From contig JAEPOO010000003.1 in the NCBI GenBank assembly GCA_017642855.1, forward strand, positions 150,292 to 214,291: a stretch of DNA of 64,000 bases, read 5' to 3'. Each line of letters opens with the position of its first letter. Positions within the stretch are counted from its first letter, which is position 1. Shown one piece after another: positions 34,927 through 43,772 of this stretch. A program made the position numbers and the translations under genes. Under the pieces are notes generated by a model that saw only the letters and a list, made by a program, of their open reading frames with translations, did no database searches and was not told where the DNA came from. This stretch comes from Pseudomonadales bacterium (GTDB taxonomy: Bacteria; Pseudomonadota; Gammaproteobacteria; Pseudomonadales; Azotimanducaceae).

Positions 34927-35428
34927 TGTTGGAGGAGTCCAGGCCTTGAGCCTGGCAGCCCTGTTGATAAACCTCGAGTACAGACTTTGCATCGACGATG
35001 CCAAGGATACTGCCGCCTTCATCGATATTGACGTTACAGCCATAGATGGCAAACCAGACCTCGGTATCTTCCGTATTGTCTTCTGAGACCAACAAAGTGT
35101 GGATGGAGTGCGCAGGTTCATAGAGATACGAACCTGCCCGATTGACAAATTCTGGGTACTCTTTGTAGTACCAGCTGCCGGAATGAGTCACCGCAAACAC
35201 CGGGCCAGTGTGATAGTGCGTCTGAACGGCATAGCCAGGTTTCCATAGGGTTTTCACAACCCATAGCCCCTGATTGAGATCTACATGCAGCACCTTAACC
35301 TTGGACCCATCTTCAGATTCCAGCCACGGCAGATCATCCTCACCTATGTGCAACGCCTCAGTGGCATCGTTCATCGGTAGCTTAAATCCGCCCTGAAGAC
35401 CTGCGCCCATATCTGTTGCCTCAGACAT
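34904..35428 (-). CDS. Cupin-domain protein (acetylacetone/dihydroxyacetophenone dioxygenase-like)
   Basis: A 174-residue single cupin starting at ATG 35428 with AGGAG upstream. Metal-binding motif 1 is 'PGYAVQTHYHTGPVFAVTHSGSWYY' and motif 2 lies in 'AGSYLYEPAHSIHTLLV'. The domain looks like the dioxygenase type acting on diketone or aromatic ketone substrates; whether it is enzymatic here is unproven. It heads away from the divergent acyl-CoA dehydrogenase cluster, 266 nt apart, which suggests a link with the same catabolic pathway. Confidence 0.75.
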   Translation of the reverse strand: MSEATDMGAGLQGGFKLPMNDATEALHIGEDDLPWLESEDGSKVKVLHVDLNQGLWVVKTLWKPGYAVQTHYHTGPVFAVTHSGSWYYKEYPEFVNRAGSYLYEPAHSIHTLLVSEDNTEDTEVWFAIYGCNVNIDEGGSILGIVDAKSVLEVYQQGCQAQGLDSSNTIVMGAG

Positions 35429-35694
35429 CGCTTTTCTCCTGTATTGATGCACACCACACTATCAGCATTCGGGCTTGACTCACAGCCATGAAAACAGGCC
35501 TCCACGGGTTCGTCTACGAGCGGCAGTGAAACACTGCTCACTGAGCAATCTGAACCTGGGCCAAAAAATCCAACTCGTTCACACCGCTGGGCCAGGCATC
35601 ACGCCAAACGAAGATCTGGATGACCCTGAGCCGGGTTCTACGAAAAAGTGTGATAGCCTACTCGTTCTTTTTTGATCAACCACTAAGAACGACT

Positions 35695-36891
35695 ATGGAT
35701 CTATCCTTTGGCCCGGAATATGAATCGTTCCGCGCCGAGGTGCAGCAGTTCATTGCTGACCACGGCAATAAATCACCTCGCCAGGGCGGGGCGCGAAACA
35801 AGGACGCCATCACCTGGCAGAAACTCCTGATAGAGAACGGCTACGCGGCTCGCACCATTCCGAGAGAATACGGCGGTTACGGGGCAGAACCTGACATCAT
35901 CAAGTCACGCATCATTGCTGAAGAGTTCTCGAAGAACCAGATAAACACCGGCCTGGGTGGTCAGGGCATTTCCATGCTGACCCCCGTTCTACTGGAAATG
36001 GGTTCAGAAGAACAGAAGCAACAGTTTATAAAACCCACCATAGAAGGCGATATGGTTTGGTGCCAGGGTTACTCCGAACCCGGCGCAGGCAGTGACCTCG
36101 CGAGTCTTTCTACCAAGGCTGAACTGGATGGTGACGAGTGGGTTGTGAACGGCCAGAAGATCTGGACCAGCACGGCGCAGCTCGCCGACTGGATATTTTG
36201 CCTGGTCCGAACTGAACCAGACGCCCCGAAACATCAGGGCATTTCTTTTCTGCTGTTTCGCATGGATACCCCTGGTATCGAGATTCGACCCCTGGTTGAT
36301 ATGACCGGCGAAGCCAACTTCAACGAGGTTTTCTTCACAGACGTTCGCGTCCCAAAACATCAGATCGTTGGTCAGCGTGGACAAGGATGGCAGGTTGCCA
36401 ATGCCATTTTGGGTCATGAACGCGGATCGCTGGCGCCGCCAGATGCAGCCCAAACACGACTCAACGGTGTCGCCAAGCTCATGAATTCCGAAACCATGTC
36501 CGGCGAAAAGCTGATTGATAACTCGGTCTTCAAAGATCGGTTGATGAAACTGCAAGGCCGAGTCCTTGCCATGCGCTGTAATGACATGCGTCTTCTCTCT
36601 GCCAGGATCAACAAAGGTCAGGATGCCAAACTTGCCGGGATGATCGTGAAACTCCAGGGCACGGAGCTGCGCCATGAGCTGGAGGCCCTCGCCATCGACG
36701 TGATGGGCGAGATCGGATTGTCCTACGGCAGTGACAATCCCTACCTGAGAGGCAACGGCAGCTGGCAGCATACCTACATGTATTACCTTGGCCTGATCAT
36801 CGGCGGCGGTACTTCGCAAATCCAAAAAAACATCATCAGCGAGCGGGGTCTTGGCATGCCGAAAGAACCCAAGATTGAGCAAGGGGGTTAG
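35695..36891 (+). CDS. Acyl-CoA dehydrogenase, subunit 1 of a pair
   Basis: A 398-residue flavoprotein oxidising acyl-CoA to enoyl-CoA. Family segments are 'IPREYGGYGAEP', 'CQGYSEPGAGSDLASLSTKAE', 'NGQKIWTSTAQLADWIFCLVRT' and 'LGLIIGGGTSQIQKNIISERGLGMP' at the C-terminus. ATG 35695 is chosen: the residues after it ('MDLSFGPEYESFRAEV') are the family N-terminus, while the upstream frame is not. It is followed 8 nt later by a second, shorter dehydrogenase. Such neighbouring pairs often form alpha2beta2 enzymes in sterol side-chain or related catabolism, but the substrate is not deducible here. The 266 bases upstream hold no clear gene. Confidence 0.93.
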   Translation: MDLSFGPEYESFRAEVQQFIADHGNKSPRQGGARNKDAITWQKLLIENGYAARTIPREYGGYGAEPDIIKSRIIAEEFSKNQINTGLGGQGISMLTPVLLEMGSEEQKQQFIKPTIEGDMVWCQGYSEPGAGSDLASLSTKAELDGDEWVVNGQKIWTSTAQLADWIFCLVRTEPDAPKHQGISFLLFRMDTPGIEIRPLVDMTGEANFNEVFFTDVRVPKHQIVGQRGQGWQVANAILGHERGSLAPPDAAQTRLNGVAKLMNSETMSGEKLIDNSVFKDRLMKLQGRVLAMRCNDMRLLSARINKGQDAKLAGMIVKLQGTELRHELEALAIDVMGEIGLSYGSDNPYLRGNGSWQHTYMYYLGLIIGGGTSQIQKNIISERGLGMPKEPKIEQGG

Positions 36892-36899
36892 GAGGCAAT

Positions 36900-37967
36900 A
36901 TGGAATTCGGACTATCTTCAGAACAGACACTCCTTCAGGACTCAGTCACACGCTATCTTGCTGAACAGCAGCCCTTGGATGCAGTGCGTAAAGTTGCAGA
37001 GGGTGAAAACGAAGACGCACTTGTCTGGCAGGGTCTCGCTGAACTCGGCATTCCTGGCATCCTCATCTCAGAGGAGAATGGCGGGCTCGGACTCGGCAGC
37101 CTGGATGCCGCCGTGGTGGCAGAGGCCCTTGGTTACCATGTGACCCCGGCACCCTTTTTGAGTTCTGCCGTCATAGCACCTGTTGCATTGCAAACTGCGG
37201 GTCAACACCAGGACTTGCTCGGGAGCGTCGCCACCGGAGAAATCAGGATCGGCGCTGCACTCGCAGAGGGAATCAGCGCAAGAGCGGATGCCGGAGTCAC
37301 CGTCGACGGCAACAAACTCAGCGGCAAATCTCTTTTCGTACTGGACGCGGACGCGGACCATTATCTGGTCGCAACGGCCGAACAAAAACTTTACCTGGTT
37401 GCCGCAGATGCGGCAGGTCTAACACGCACACCTTTATCCACTATCGAAAAGACACGATCCACCTGCGAACTGGTTTACGACAAGGTCGACGCTCAGCTCG
37501 TGAGTGAAGATCCCGGAGTCCTGGCAAAAACCTGGGATGCAGCGCTGGTGGCCATCGCCGCAGATACACTCGGCGCCTCCCAATGCGCACTTGATCAGGC
37601 GGTTGCTTACTCCTTGCAAAGGGAGCAGTTCAATCGAGTCATCGCTTCGTTCCAGGCGGTTAAACACATGTGTGCCGAGATGGCGGCTGCGCTGGAGCCT
37701 TGTCGTTCCATGGTGTGGTACGCCGCTCATGCCCTGGATGAGATTCCCGAAGAAGCCACCATGATGGCCTGCCACACCAAGGCACATCTCTCCGAGGTGG
37801 GACAGTTCGTGACGCGCACAGCGACAGAGGTCCATGGAGGCATGGGCTTCACTGATCTCGTTGGGCTGCACTATTGGTTTAAGCGCGCCGGCTTTAATCG
37901 CCAGATTCTCGGGACGCCGGAACTTCTGCGACGTCGAGCTTTTGACCACCAGCAAATGGTGGCCTAA
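36900..37967 (+). CDS. Acyl-CoA dehydrogenase, subunit 2 of a pair
   Basis: A 355-residue, more divergent acyl-CoA dehydrogenase: 'GIPGILISEENGGLGLGSLDAAVVAEALG', 'YSLQREQFNRVIASFQAVKHMCAEM' and the C-terminal 'ATEVHGGMGFTDLVGLHYWFKRA'. The central FAD-binding beta domain is short and low in conserved residues ('ADAGVTVDGNKLSGKSLFVLDAD'), as in the partner subunits of heteromeric dehydrogenases. GGAGG five bases upstream fixes the start. It is translated immediately after subunit 1 and very likely forms a complex with it. Confidence 0.9.
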   Translation: MEFGLSSEQTLLQDSVTRYLAEQQPLDAVRKVAEGENEDALVWQGLAELGIPGILISEENGGLGLGSLDAAVVAEALGYHVTPAPFLSSAVIAPVALQTAGQHQDLLGSVATGEIRIGAALAEGISARADAGVTVDGNKLSGKSLFVLDADADHYLVATAEQKLYLVAADAAGLTRTPLSTIEKTRSTCELVYDKVDAQLVSEDPGVLAKTWDAALVAIAADTLGASQCALDQAVAYSLQREQFNRVIASFQAVKHMCAEMAAALEPCRSMVWYAAHALDEIPEEATMMACHTKAHLSEVGQFVTRTATEVHGGMGFTDLVGLHYWFKRAGFNRQILGTPELLRRRAFDHQQMVA

Positions 37968-37988
37968 ACCCCGATTTCTGGATCGTCG

Positions 37989-39164
37989 TTATACAATGAC
38001 GCCTGTTGATTTCAGCTCGTCGATACGGGCAGACTCAACAGCAAAGGATTCAAGCACTGAATTTGTGTTCTCACCATGAGCAGGCACCGGCCCTCCGGCC
38101 GCGAGAACTTCCCCGCCAAACCTGGCTGGCGTCTTAAACACGCGCACTTTGCCCATAAGTGGATGGTCCTGCACCTCAACTGATCCATTTGCGGCCAGCT
38201 GCTCCTGGGCGAGCGCTTCATCAAGAGTATGGCACTTGGCGCACGGCACCTCGTTTGCCTGAAGCTTCTCCAATGCCTCATCCGTTGTCATCTGCATAAA
38301 GGCGTCTGAAAGAATCGCTCGATACTCTTCGAAGTTCATGAGGAGCTTCTCTAAAGAATTAAAACGCTCATCGGCCATCAACGATTCCATGTTAAGCGCC
38401 TTCAAAACCCCAGCTCGCTGCGCGTCGGTCGCAGCCGACAAGGTCAGACCGCCGTCACTGGTTAGAGTCAGTTCATATAAAAGGTCCGAGAGTAGAGGCT
38501 GAACTTCCACATCATCGTCCAGCAGCGTGTGATTTTGATAGGCATCAGGAAAAAGAAACGCCATGCCAGCATCAAGCATGGAAAGATCAATGTGTTGCCC
38601 CTCACCTGTCCGCTCCCTGACATACAGCGCCGTCGTCAAAGCCTGGCAGGCCGTATAGGCAGTCAACTTATCGCACATCAGGTTCTTGATGAACTGTTGC
38701 TCATCCCTGCCCTGGGCTGAGGTCATGCCCGAATGCGCCTGAATGACCGGATCATAAGCAGGCGCAGAACTGAGCGGACCCGCTGTGCCAAACCCTGAGA
38801 TCGCCATGTAAATCAGCTTTGGGTTTTCAGCTCTCAGCTGCTCGCTGCCGAGGTTCAGCTTATCCATCACACCGGGTCGGAAGTTGTGAACAAGCACATC
38901 AACACCAGAGACCAGCTCACGGATCAGGGCCTGACCTGCTTCATCTTTGATATTGACCCTAATCGACTCCTTGCCGCGGTTGCAGTTGGCGAACAAGGAA
39001 GAAATGCCACCTTTGCTGGTGCCAATGTACCGCATGGGATCACCCATATCCGTCGGTTCAACCTTGATGACACGAGCGCCCTGCTCTCCCAGCATCATGG
39101 CTGCCAGTGAGGCAGTAATCATGGTTGAGAACTCGAGTACCGTGATTCCTTCAAGTGGCTTCAT
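37989..39164 (-). CDS. CaiB/BaiF family (class III) CoA transferase
   Basis: A 391-residue CoA transferase moving CoA between carboxylic acids: 'LEGITVLEFSTMITASLAAMMLGEQGARVIKVE', 'SLFANCNRGKESI', 'DVLVHNFRPGVMDKL' and 'YMAISGFGTAGPLSSAPAYDPVIQA'. The catalytic aspartate is probably in 'NLMCDKLTAYTAC'. Converging on the dehydrogenase pair, it could activate the substrate of that pathway. Its 5' end lies 109 nt from the divergent alkyl sulfatase ATG. Confidence 0.93.
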   Translation of the reverse strand: MKPLEGITVLEFSTMITASLAAMMLGEQGARVIKVEPTDMGDPMRYIGTSKGGISSLFANCNRGKESIRVNIKDEAGQALIRELVSGVDVLVHNFRPGVMDKLNLGSEQLRAENPKLIYMAISGFGTAGPLSSAPAYDPVIQAHSGMTSAQGRDEQQFIKNLMCDKLTAYTACQALTTALYVRERTGEGQHIDLSMLDAGMAFLFPDAYQNHTLLDDDVEVQPLLSDLLYELTLTSDGGLTLSAATDAQRAGVLKALNMESLMADERFNSLEKLLMNFEEYRAILSDAFMQMTTDEALEKLQANEVPCAKCHTLDEALAQEQLAANGSVEVQDHPLMGKVRVFKTPARFGGEVLAAGGPVPAHGENTNSVLESFAVESARIDELKSTGVIV

Positions 39165-39273
39165 ATCTATGTCCTTCGCTTGTTTAACTGGTCTGAAACA
39201 GACGATATCCTACCTCTCCCGAGATAAGAATGGCGATACCGCTGTGACAGATTACTCACCACTCCCAGAATCC

Positions 39274-41187
39274 ATGCGCTCACCCAAGCCTGCGACCGAA
39301 GCCACTCAAAGGGTCCAACAGTCCTTCAAGGACAAACTGAACTTCGAAGACCGCCAGAGCTTCGCTGATGCAGAGCGAGGGTTTATTGCTAGCCTCGCCC
39401 CGCTCACCATCGCACACGATCAATCCAGTCGGCCGGCTTACGACCTTGAAACTTCTCTGGCATTCCTTGATGGCGATGCTCCGGATACGGTTAACCCATC
39501 CCTATGGCGGCAGGCGCAACTGAACGCGCATTACCATGGATTGTTTGAAGTCACTGACGGCATTTATCAGATCCGATCCTTCGACATTGCCAATATGACA
39601 CTGATTCGCGGCAAAACCGGCTGGATCATCATCGACCCACTGACCTCTGCGGAAACCGCGCGCGCCGGACTTGAGCTGGCAAACCAGCATCTGGGTGAAC
39701 GACCCGTGAGCGCCGTGATCCATACACACAGTCATGTCGATCACTTTGCGGGCGTGCTCGGCGTCATCACCCAGGAACAGGCTGCCAGTGGAGAGATTCC
39801 CGTCCTCGCACCACTCGACTATGTGCAGGAAGCACTTTCGGAAAATGTGCTGGCCGGAAACGTCATGGGGCGCCGCGCCACCTACATGTACGGCAATCTG
39901 CTGACGCCGTCTCCCACCGGGTTTGTGACAACGGGACTGGGCGCAGCACTATCCATGGGATCCACCGGATTTGTTCTGCCCAATGACATCATCAAGACAA
40001 CCGGTGAAACAAGAACGCTGGATGGTGTCGACATCGAATTTCAGATGACCATGGGCACCGAAGCACCAGCTGAAATGGTGTTTTACTTCCCCCAGTTCAA
40101 AGCGCTTTGCATGTCTGAGATCACCTCTCATCATCTGCACAATGTCTATACCCCGAGAGGTGCGCAGGTTCGGGATGCGCTCGCCTGGGCTGACCAGATC
40201 AATGAATCCATCGATCTGTTCGGTGATCGCCTCGAAATACAGTTTGCTTCACATCACTGGCCAACCTGGGGACGAGAAGCAGCGGTCCACTACCTGGAGA
40301 AACAGCGGGACCTCTATAAGTTCATCCACGACCAGACACTAAGGCTCGCAAACCTCGGCTACAACAAAGAAGAAATTGCTGAGCAGATCACACTGCCCGA
40401 CTCGCTGGGTATGGAGTTTTACAACCGCGACTACTACGGCGCGCTGTACGCAAACGCCCGAGCTGTTTACGTTAAGTACCTCGGCTTTTTTGACGGCAAC
40501 CCTTCAACCCTGCATCCGCTGCCTCCCGTGGATGCCGCCAATAACTACGTGAGATACATGGGTGGTGCAGAGGCCATCCTTAAAAAAGCCAGGGAAGATT
40601 TCGATGCCGGAAACTACCGGTGGGTTGCGGAGGCGCTCAATCATGTAGTGATGCATGATCCGGAACAGCTTGAAGCCCGCGCACTACTTGCTGACACTCT
40701 GGAGCAAATGGGTTACCAGTCTGAAGCTGCGCCCTGGCGAAACTTCTATCTTTGCGGCGCCCTGGAGTTAAGAGAAGGCTTGCCCGACGGCTCGATGTAC
40801 GCCGCCAGCGCTGGAATGATTGCCGCGATACCGCTGAGGAACATCTTCCAGGTGATGTCTGTTCGACTGAATGCGGAGCGTGCAGACGGCATCACACTAA
40901 AATTGAATCTTGCGTTCACGGACGCTGAAGCAACGCTGCTTGTTATCAACAACAGTGTTCTGCATGCCTTCGCGGGCCGTCAGGCAAATGACGCCAACGC
41001 AACGCTGGGTATCAGCGAATTGAATTTCAAACGGATGATGGCCGGGCAAACCGATGGAGCCACACTGCTGGGCGATGGTCATCTAACCATCGACGGTGAT
41101 GCTGAAGCGCTGCTACAACTATCCGGCTTGTTCGATCAGTTCGAGCGCCGTTTCCCGATTGTGACGCCGAGAAAACCCTTCAAGTGA
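39274..41187 (+). CDS. Alkyl sulfatase (SdsA1-like metallo-beta-lactamase fold)
   Basis: About 637 residues. The metallo-beta-lactamase zinc motif is 'THSHVDHFAG' (residues 151-160), with further family blocks 'TGETRTLDGVDIEFQM', 'NVYTPRGAQVRDALAWADQIN' and 'FASHHWPTWG'. An alkylsulfatase dimerisation domain ('NYRWVAEALNHVVMHDPEQLEARAL') and a C-terminal SCP2-like sterol-carrier domain follow. The enzyme hydrolyses primary or secondary alkyl sulfates. No signal peptide was found in the likely product. The start is uncertain: ATG 39274 is used, GTG 39244 is possible, and the longer open frame runs antisense into the CoA transferase gene. It overlaps the amidohydrolase by 4 nt. Confidence 0.92.
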   Translation: MRSPKPATEATQRVQQSFKDKLNFEDRQSFADAERGFIASLAPLTIAHDQSSRPAYDLETSLAFLDGDAPDTVNPSLWRQAQLNAHYHGLFEVTDGIYQIRSFDIANMTLIRGKTGWIIIDPLTSAETARAGLELANQHLGERPVSAVIHTHSHVDHFAGVLGVITQEQAASGEIPVLAPLDYVQEALSENVLAGNVMGRRATYMYGNLLTPSPTGFVTTGLGAALSMGSTGFVLPNDIIKTTGETRTLDGVDIEFQMTMGTEAPAEMVFYFPQFKALCMSEITSHHLHNVYTPRGAQVRDALAWADQINESIDLFGDRLEIQFASHHWPTWGREAAVHYLEKQRDLYKFIHDQTLRLANLGYNKEEIAEQITLPDSLGMEFYNRDYYGALYANARAVYVKYLGFFDGNPSTLHPLPPVDAANNYVRYMGGAEAILKKAREDFDAGNYRWVAEALNHVVMHDPEQLEARALLADTLEQMGYQSEAAPWRNFYLCGALELREGLPDGSMYAASAGMIAAIPLRNIFQVMSVRLNAERADGITLKLNLAFTDAEATLLVINNSVLHAFAGRQANDANATLGISELNFKRMMAGQTDGATLLGDGHLTIDGDAEALLQLSGLFDQFERRFPIVTPRKPFK

Positions 41188-42032
41188 GTAAAGCGAGAAT
41201 CGATGCCCATCAGAATTTCTGGGCATTCAACGAAGCAGACTATCCGGGATTGCAGGACAACAACATCCTGCAGCAGGACTATCTGCCTGCCTATATCGAG
41301 CCTGCGCTGATTGAAAACGGCTTTCACGGCAGCATCGCCGTTCAATGCCGGGACAGTCTTGATGAAACAGAATTCCTGATTTCTTTATCGGAGGAGAAAT
41401 CCATTATTGGCGTGGTTGGGTGGGTCGACCTGACCGCCGGTAATCTGCTGGCGACTCTAAGTCGATACCAGGGCAAAGTGAATGGCTTCCGATATCCCTT
41501 GATAGGGCAACCCGAAGCATTTCTCAAATCAGAGGCGCTCAACCGTGGCCTGCGACTGTTACAGGATTTTGGTTTCACGTTTGATCTGCTGGTCAGTCCG
41601 GATCAGCTGACGGACTGTGCTGCACTGGTCGATGAACTGCCGGATCAGCCATTTGTGCTGAACCATCTTGGTTGCCCGGAATACTCTGAGGCCGGGTTCA
41701 ACACCTGGGCTGAGCCAATCAAAGTGCTGGCAGAAAGACCCAATGTTTACTGCAAACTCTCGAGCCTGGTGGTTGAAGGCGGTCACGGCGAGTGGGACGA
41801 GGATGTGCTGGACATTGACCCGCTCCTGCCATTCGTTGAAGTTGCCATCGAAAGCTTTACACCGGAAAGACTGATGTTCGCTTCCGACTGGCCTTACTGC
41901 ACGCTGAAAGCAACGTATGACGAAGTCTGCGATATTACGGCGACCTGCATCGACAACCTGAGTATCAGTGAACAGGCGGCCATCATGGGTAACACTGCCG
42001 CTCGTTTTTACAACATCACCGGTTTATCCTGA
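41184..42032 (+). CDS. Amidohydrolase-2 family protein, sugar-lactonase-like (COG3618)
   Basis: A 282-residue TIM-barrel hydrolase of the group containing L-fucono- and L-rhamnono-lactonases: 'GVVGWVDLTAGNL', 'FTFDLLVSPDQL', 'PFVLNHLGCPE', 'NVYCKLSSLVVEG' and 'LMFASDWPYC'. The usual N-terminal HxH metal motif HQHFW reads HQNFW here, losing the second histidine; some lactonases of the superfamily work without metal. GTG 41184 overlaps the sulfatase stop by 4 nt, so the two are coupled. The physiological lactone is unknown. Confidence 0.85.
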   Translation: MSKARIDAHQNFWAFNEADYPGLQDNNILQQDYLPAYIEPALIENGFHGSIAVQCRDSLDETEFLISLSEEKSIIGVVGWVDLTAGNLLATLSRYQGKVNGFRYPLIGQPEAFLKSEALNRGLRLLQDFGFTFDLLVSPDQLTDCAALVDELPDQPFVLNHLGCPEYSEAGFNTWAEPIKVLAERPNVYCKLSSLVVEGGHGEWDEDVLDIDPLLPFVEVAIESFTPERLMFASDWPYCTLKATYDEVCDITATCIDNLSISEQAAIMGNTAARFYNITGLS

Positions 42033-42073
42033 GTCTCCAACACCCTGAATCACCAAAATAAAGGAGAAAGCAT

Positions 42074-42913
42074 ATGGCTGAGTTTGGCGCACTGATTTTC
42101 CCGACGGACTACGCCATGCAACCGGTCCCACTGGCAAAAGCCATCGAAGAGCGAGGCCTGGATTCGATCTTCTTTCCTGAACATACGCATATTCCGGCCT
42201 CTAGACGGACACCCTACCCCGCGGGAGGCGACTTACCGAAGGAGTATTCGCATACCTATGATCCTTTTGTCGCCCTGGCCGCCTGCGCCGGAGCAACAGA
42301 GCGCATCAAACTGGGTACGGGCATCTGTCTCGTTGTGGAACGAGATGTGCTGACTCTGGCCAAGGAAATCTCTTCTATTGATCGAATTTCAGGCGGTCGT
42401 TTCATCCTTGGTATCGGCGCCGGCTGGAATGCAGAAGAGATGGAAAACCATGGCATCGATTACGACACCCGCTGGAAGGTTGTGCGTGAAAAGATTCTCG
42501 CCATGCGCGAGATCTGGACCAGCGATGAAGCTGAATTTCACGGCGAGTTTGTCGACTTTGATCCGGTCTGGTCGAACCCGAAACCGATTCAGGAAGGTGG
42601 ACCACCCGTCTTGATGGGTGCCACATCAAAGTGGAGCTACGACCGGATTGCGGAGTACTGTGATGGCTGGCTGCCGATTGCCGGTCTTGAGGGTGATCAC
42701 ATTCCGGAGATTAAGAAAGCCTGGAAGAACCGAGGCCGAAACGATCAGCCGTTACTGGCCATGTTCGGCGTGCCCCCTGATGAAGCCTTTATAACGGCCA
42801 AACTGGAGCAGGGGTTTTCTCATATGGTGTTCGGACTACCCCCAGAGGGGGAAGCCGTGGTTTTACCGCTACTGGATCAATATGCAAGGATCGCTGAAAA
42901 AATGCGGGAATAG
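42074..42913 (+). CDS. LLM-class flavin-dependent oxidoreductase
   Basis: A 279-residue luciferase-like monooxygenase/F420-dependent oxidoreductase fold: 'DSIFFPEHTHIPASRRTPYP', 'TYDPFVALAACAGATERIKLGTGICLV', 'SIDRISGGRFILGIGAGWNAEEMENHG' and 'WSNPKPIQEGGPPVLMGATS'. This arrangement is the Rv2161c-like subgroup. Whether it uses FMN or F420 cannot be told from sequence. AAGGAG lies upstream of ATG. It is the last gene of the sulfatase-lactonase run and is followed by a terminator. Confidence 0.9.
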   Translation: MAEFGALIFPTDYAMQPVPLAKAIEERGLDSIFFPEHTHIPASRRTPYPAGGDLPKEYSHTYDPFVALAACAGATERIKLGTGICLVVERDVLTLAKEISSIDRISGGRFILGIGAGWNAEEMENHGIDYDTRWKVVREKILAMREIWTSDEAEFHGEFVDFDPVWSNPKPIQEGGPPVLMGATSKWSYDRIAEYCDGWLPIAGLEGDHIPEIKKAWKNRGRNDQPLLAMFGVPPDEAFITAKLEQGFSHMVFGLPPEGEAVVLPLLDQYARIAEKMRE

Positions 42914-42928
42914 CGCGGCATGGCGCAT

Positions 42929-42956
42929 AAAAAAGGCTCCGAAAGGAGCCTTTTTT
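42929..42956. terminator. Bidirectional terminator between LLM gene and TorF porin
   Basis: A-run plus GGCTCC, loop GAAA, GGAGCC plus six T residues: AAAAAAGGCTCC/GGAGCCTTTTTT pairs over 12 bp. The symmetric A and T runs let it terminate both convergent transcripts (LLM oxidoreductase on plus, TorF porin on minus). Confidence 0.93.
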
Positions 42957-42974
42957 GATTCTAAGCCGCTGAGA

Positions 42975-43628
42975 TCAGAATGTCTTACCGATAGTAAAGA
43001 CAATCGCTTCTGATTCTTCAGGGTCACCATCACTATCCAATTCGTCAGAAAGCTCATCGCTGCTGACAATCAGAGCAATACCGATGTCCAGTTCAGCAAT
43101 GGTCGTGCCGTATCCCACTTCAAAGTAATCGCCGTCGAAGTCATCACCGAACGTACCATAGGTTCCATAGAAACCATTACCTGGATCGATGGTCAGCGCC
43201 AGGAAGTCATAATCCGCTTCGTTACCAAAGCCGTCCCACTCACCCACTGAGTACTCCAGACCAACCCAGGAGTAACCGAGATTCAGGTTGATTTCTTCAT
43301 AGGTGTCATCAAACTCACCCGTGTAGTAGTAACCAGTAAAACCAAGAGAAGCAGAAAACCCGCTTTCAGTTTCTATGCCGTAACCGAAGTAACCGTCGAC
43401 TTCGAGCCCATCACCTACGTCAGCCGCCCATGTGCCGATGTAGAAACCACCGTTTTCGTAATCAATACCAGCGCTGGCCGAGGAATCTTTCTGCTTAATA
43501 CCACGGAAGTAGTATTCCGATGCGAAGCCGATGTTGTAGGAAACCTCCCCCTCGGCATAGGCACTTGTTGACATCAATGCGCTGGCTGATAACAGCGCCC
43601 CCGCAGCGACTTGAGTCAGTCTATTCAT
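42975..43628 (-). CDS. TorF family putative porin
   Basis: A 217-residue outer-membrane protein of the TorF/Gcw_chp family. The signal peptide ending 'STSAYAEG' is followed by 'VSYNIGFASEYYFRGIKQKDSSASAGIDYENGGFY', 'YYTGEFDDTYEEINLNLGYSW', alternating aromatic beta strands rich in Asp, Glu and Gly, and the terminal phenylalanine 'FTIGKTF'. ATG 43628 (AGGAG upstream) is chosen over the longer frame because it gives the signal peptide. In many gammaproteobacteria this family sits next to glnK-amtB. Here no such genes adjoin it, but a -24/-12 promoter and NtrC-like sites lie upstream. Confidence 0.9.
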   Translation of the reverse strand: MNRLTQVAAGALLSASALMSTSAYAEGEVSYNIGFASEYYFRGIKQKDSSASAGIDYENGGFYIGTWAADVGDGLEVDGYFGYGIETESGFSASLGFTGYYYTGEFDDTYEEINLNLGYSWVGLEYSVGEWDGFGNEADYDFLALTIDPGNGFYGTYGTFGDDFDGDYFEVGYGTTIAELDIGIALIVSSDELSDELDSDGDPEESEAIVFTIGKTF

Positions 43629-43696
43629 TTCAATTGGCTCCTGTTTGAACAAAAATAAGGAGGTCAAAGCAAGGCCCCCTTTTCGATCCTCTAAAT

Positions 43697-43712
43697 AGCA
43701 AACGGCGGGCCA
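43697..43712 (-). promoter_or_regulatory. Sigma-54 (-24/-12) promoter of the TorF porin
   Basis: On the minus strand the sequence is TGGCCCGCCGTTTGCT, against the consensus TGGCACG-N4-TTGCA/T. Only one position of the defined bases differs, and GG and GC are exactly 10 bp apart. The start site would be near 43686, about 57 nt before the ATG. NtrC-type sites lie about 95 and 118 bp upstream of it. Confidence 0.8.
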
Positions 43713-43772
43713 ACTTTTTTTTGCTTTGAAATCAGTGATTTACCAAACAGATGCATCGTGGGAGGGCGTTGT

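Noticed and set aside
35475..35675. A 66-codon frame between the cupin and acyl-CoA dehydrogenase genes
   Set aside because: No similarity, no ribosome site, and composition unlike neighbouring genes; treated as intergenic.
38947..39243. The long N-terminal extension of the alkyl sulfatase frame
   Set aside because: It runs antisense through the 5' end of the CoA transferase gene and shows no sulfatase similarity; the real start is near 39244-39274.
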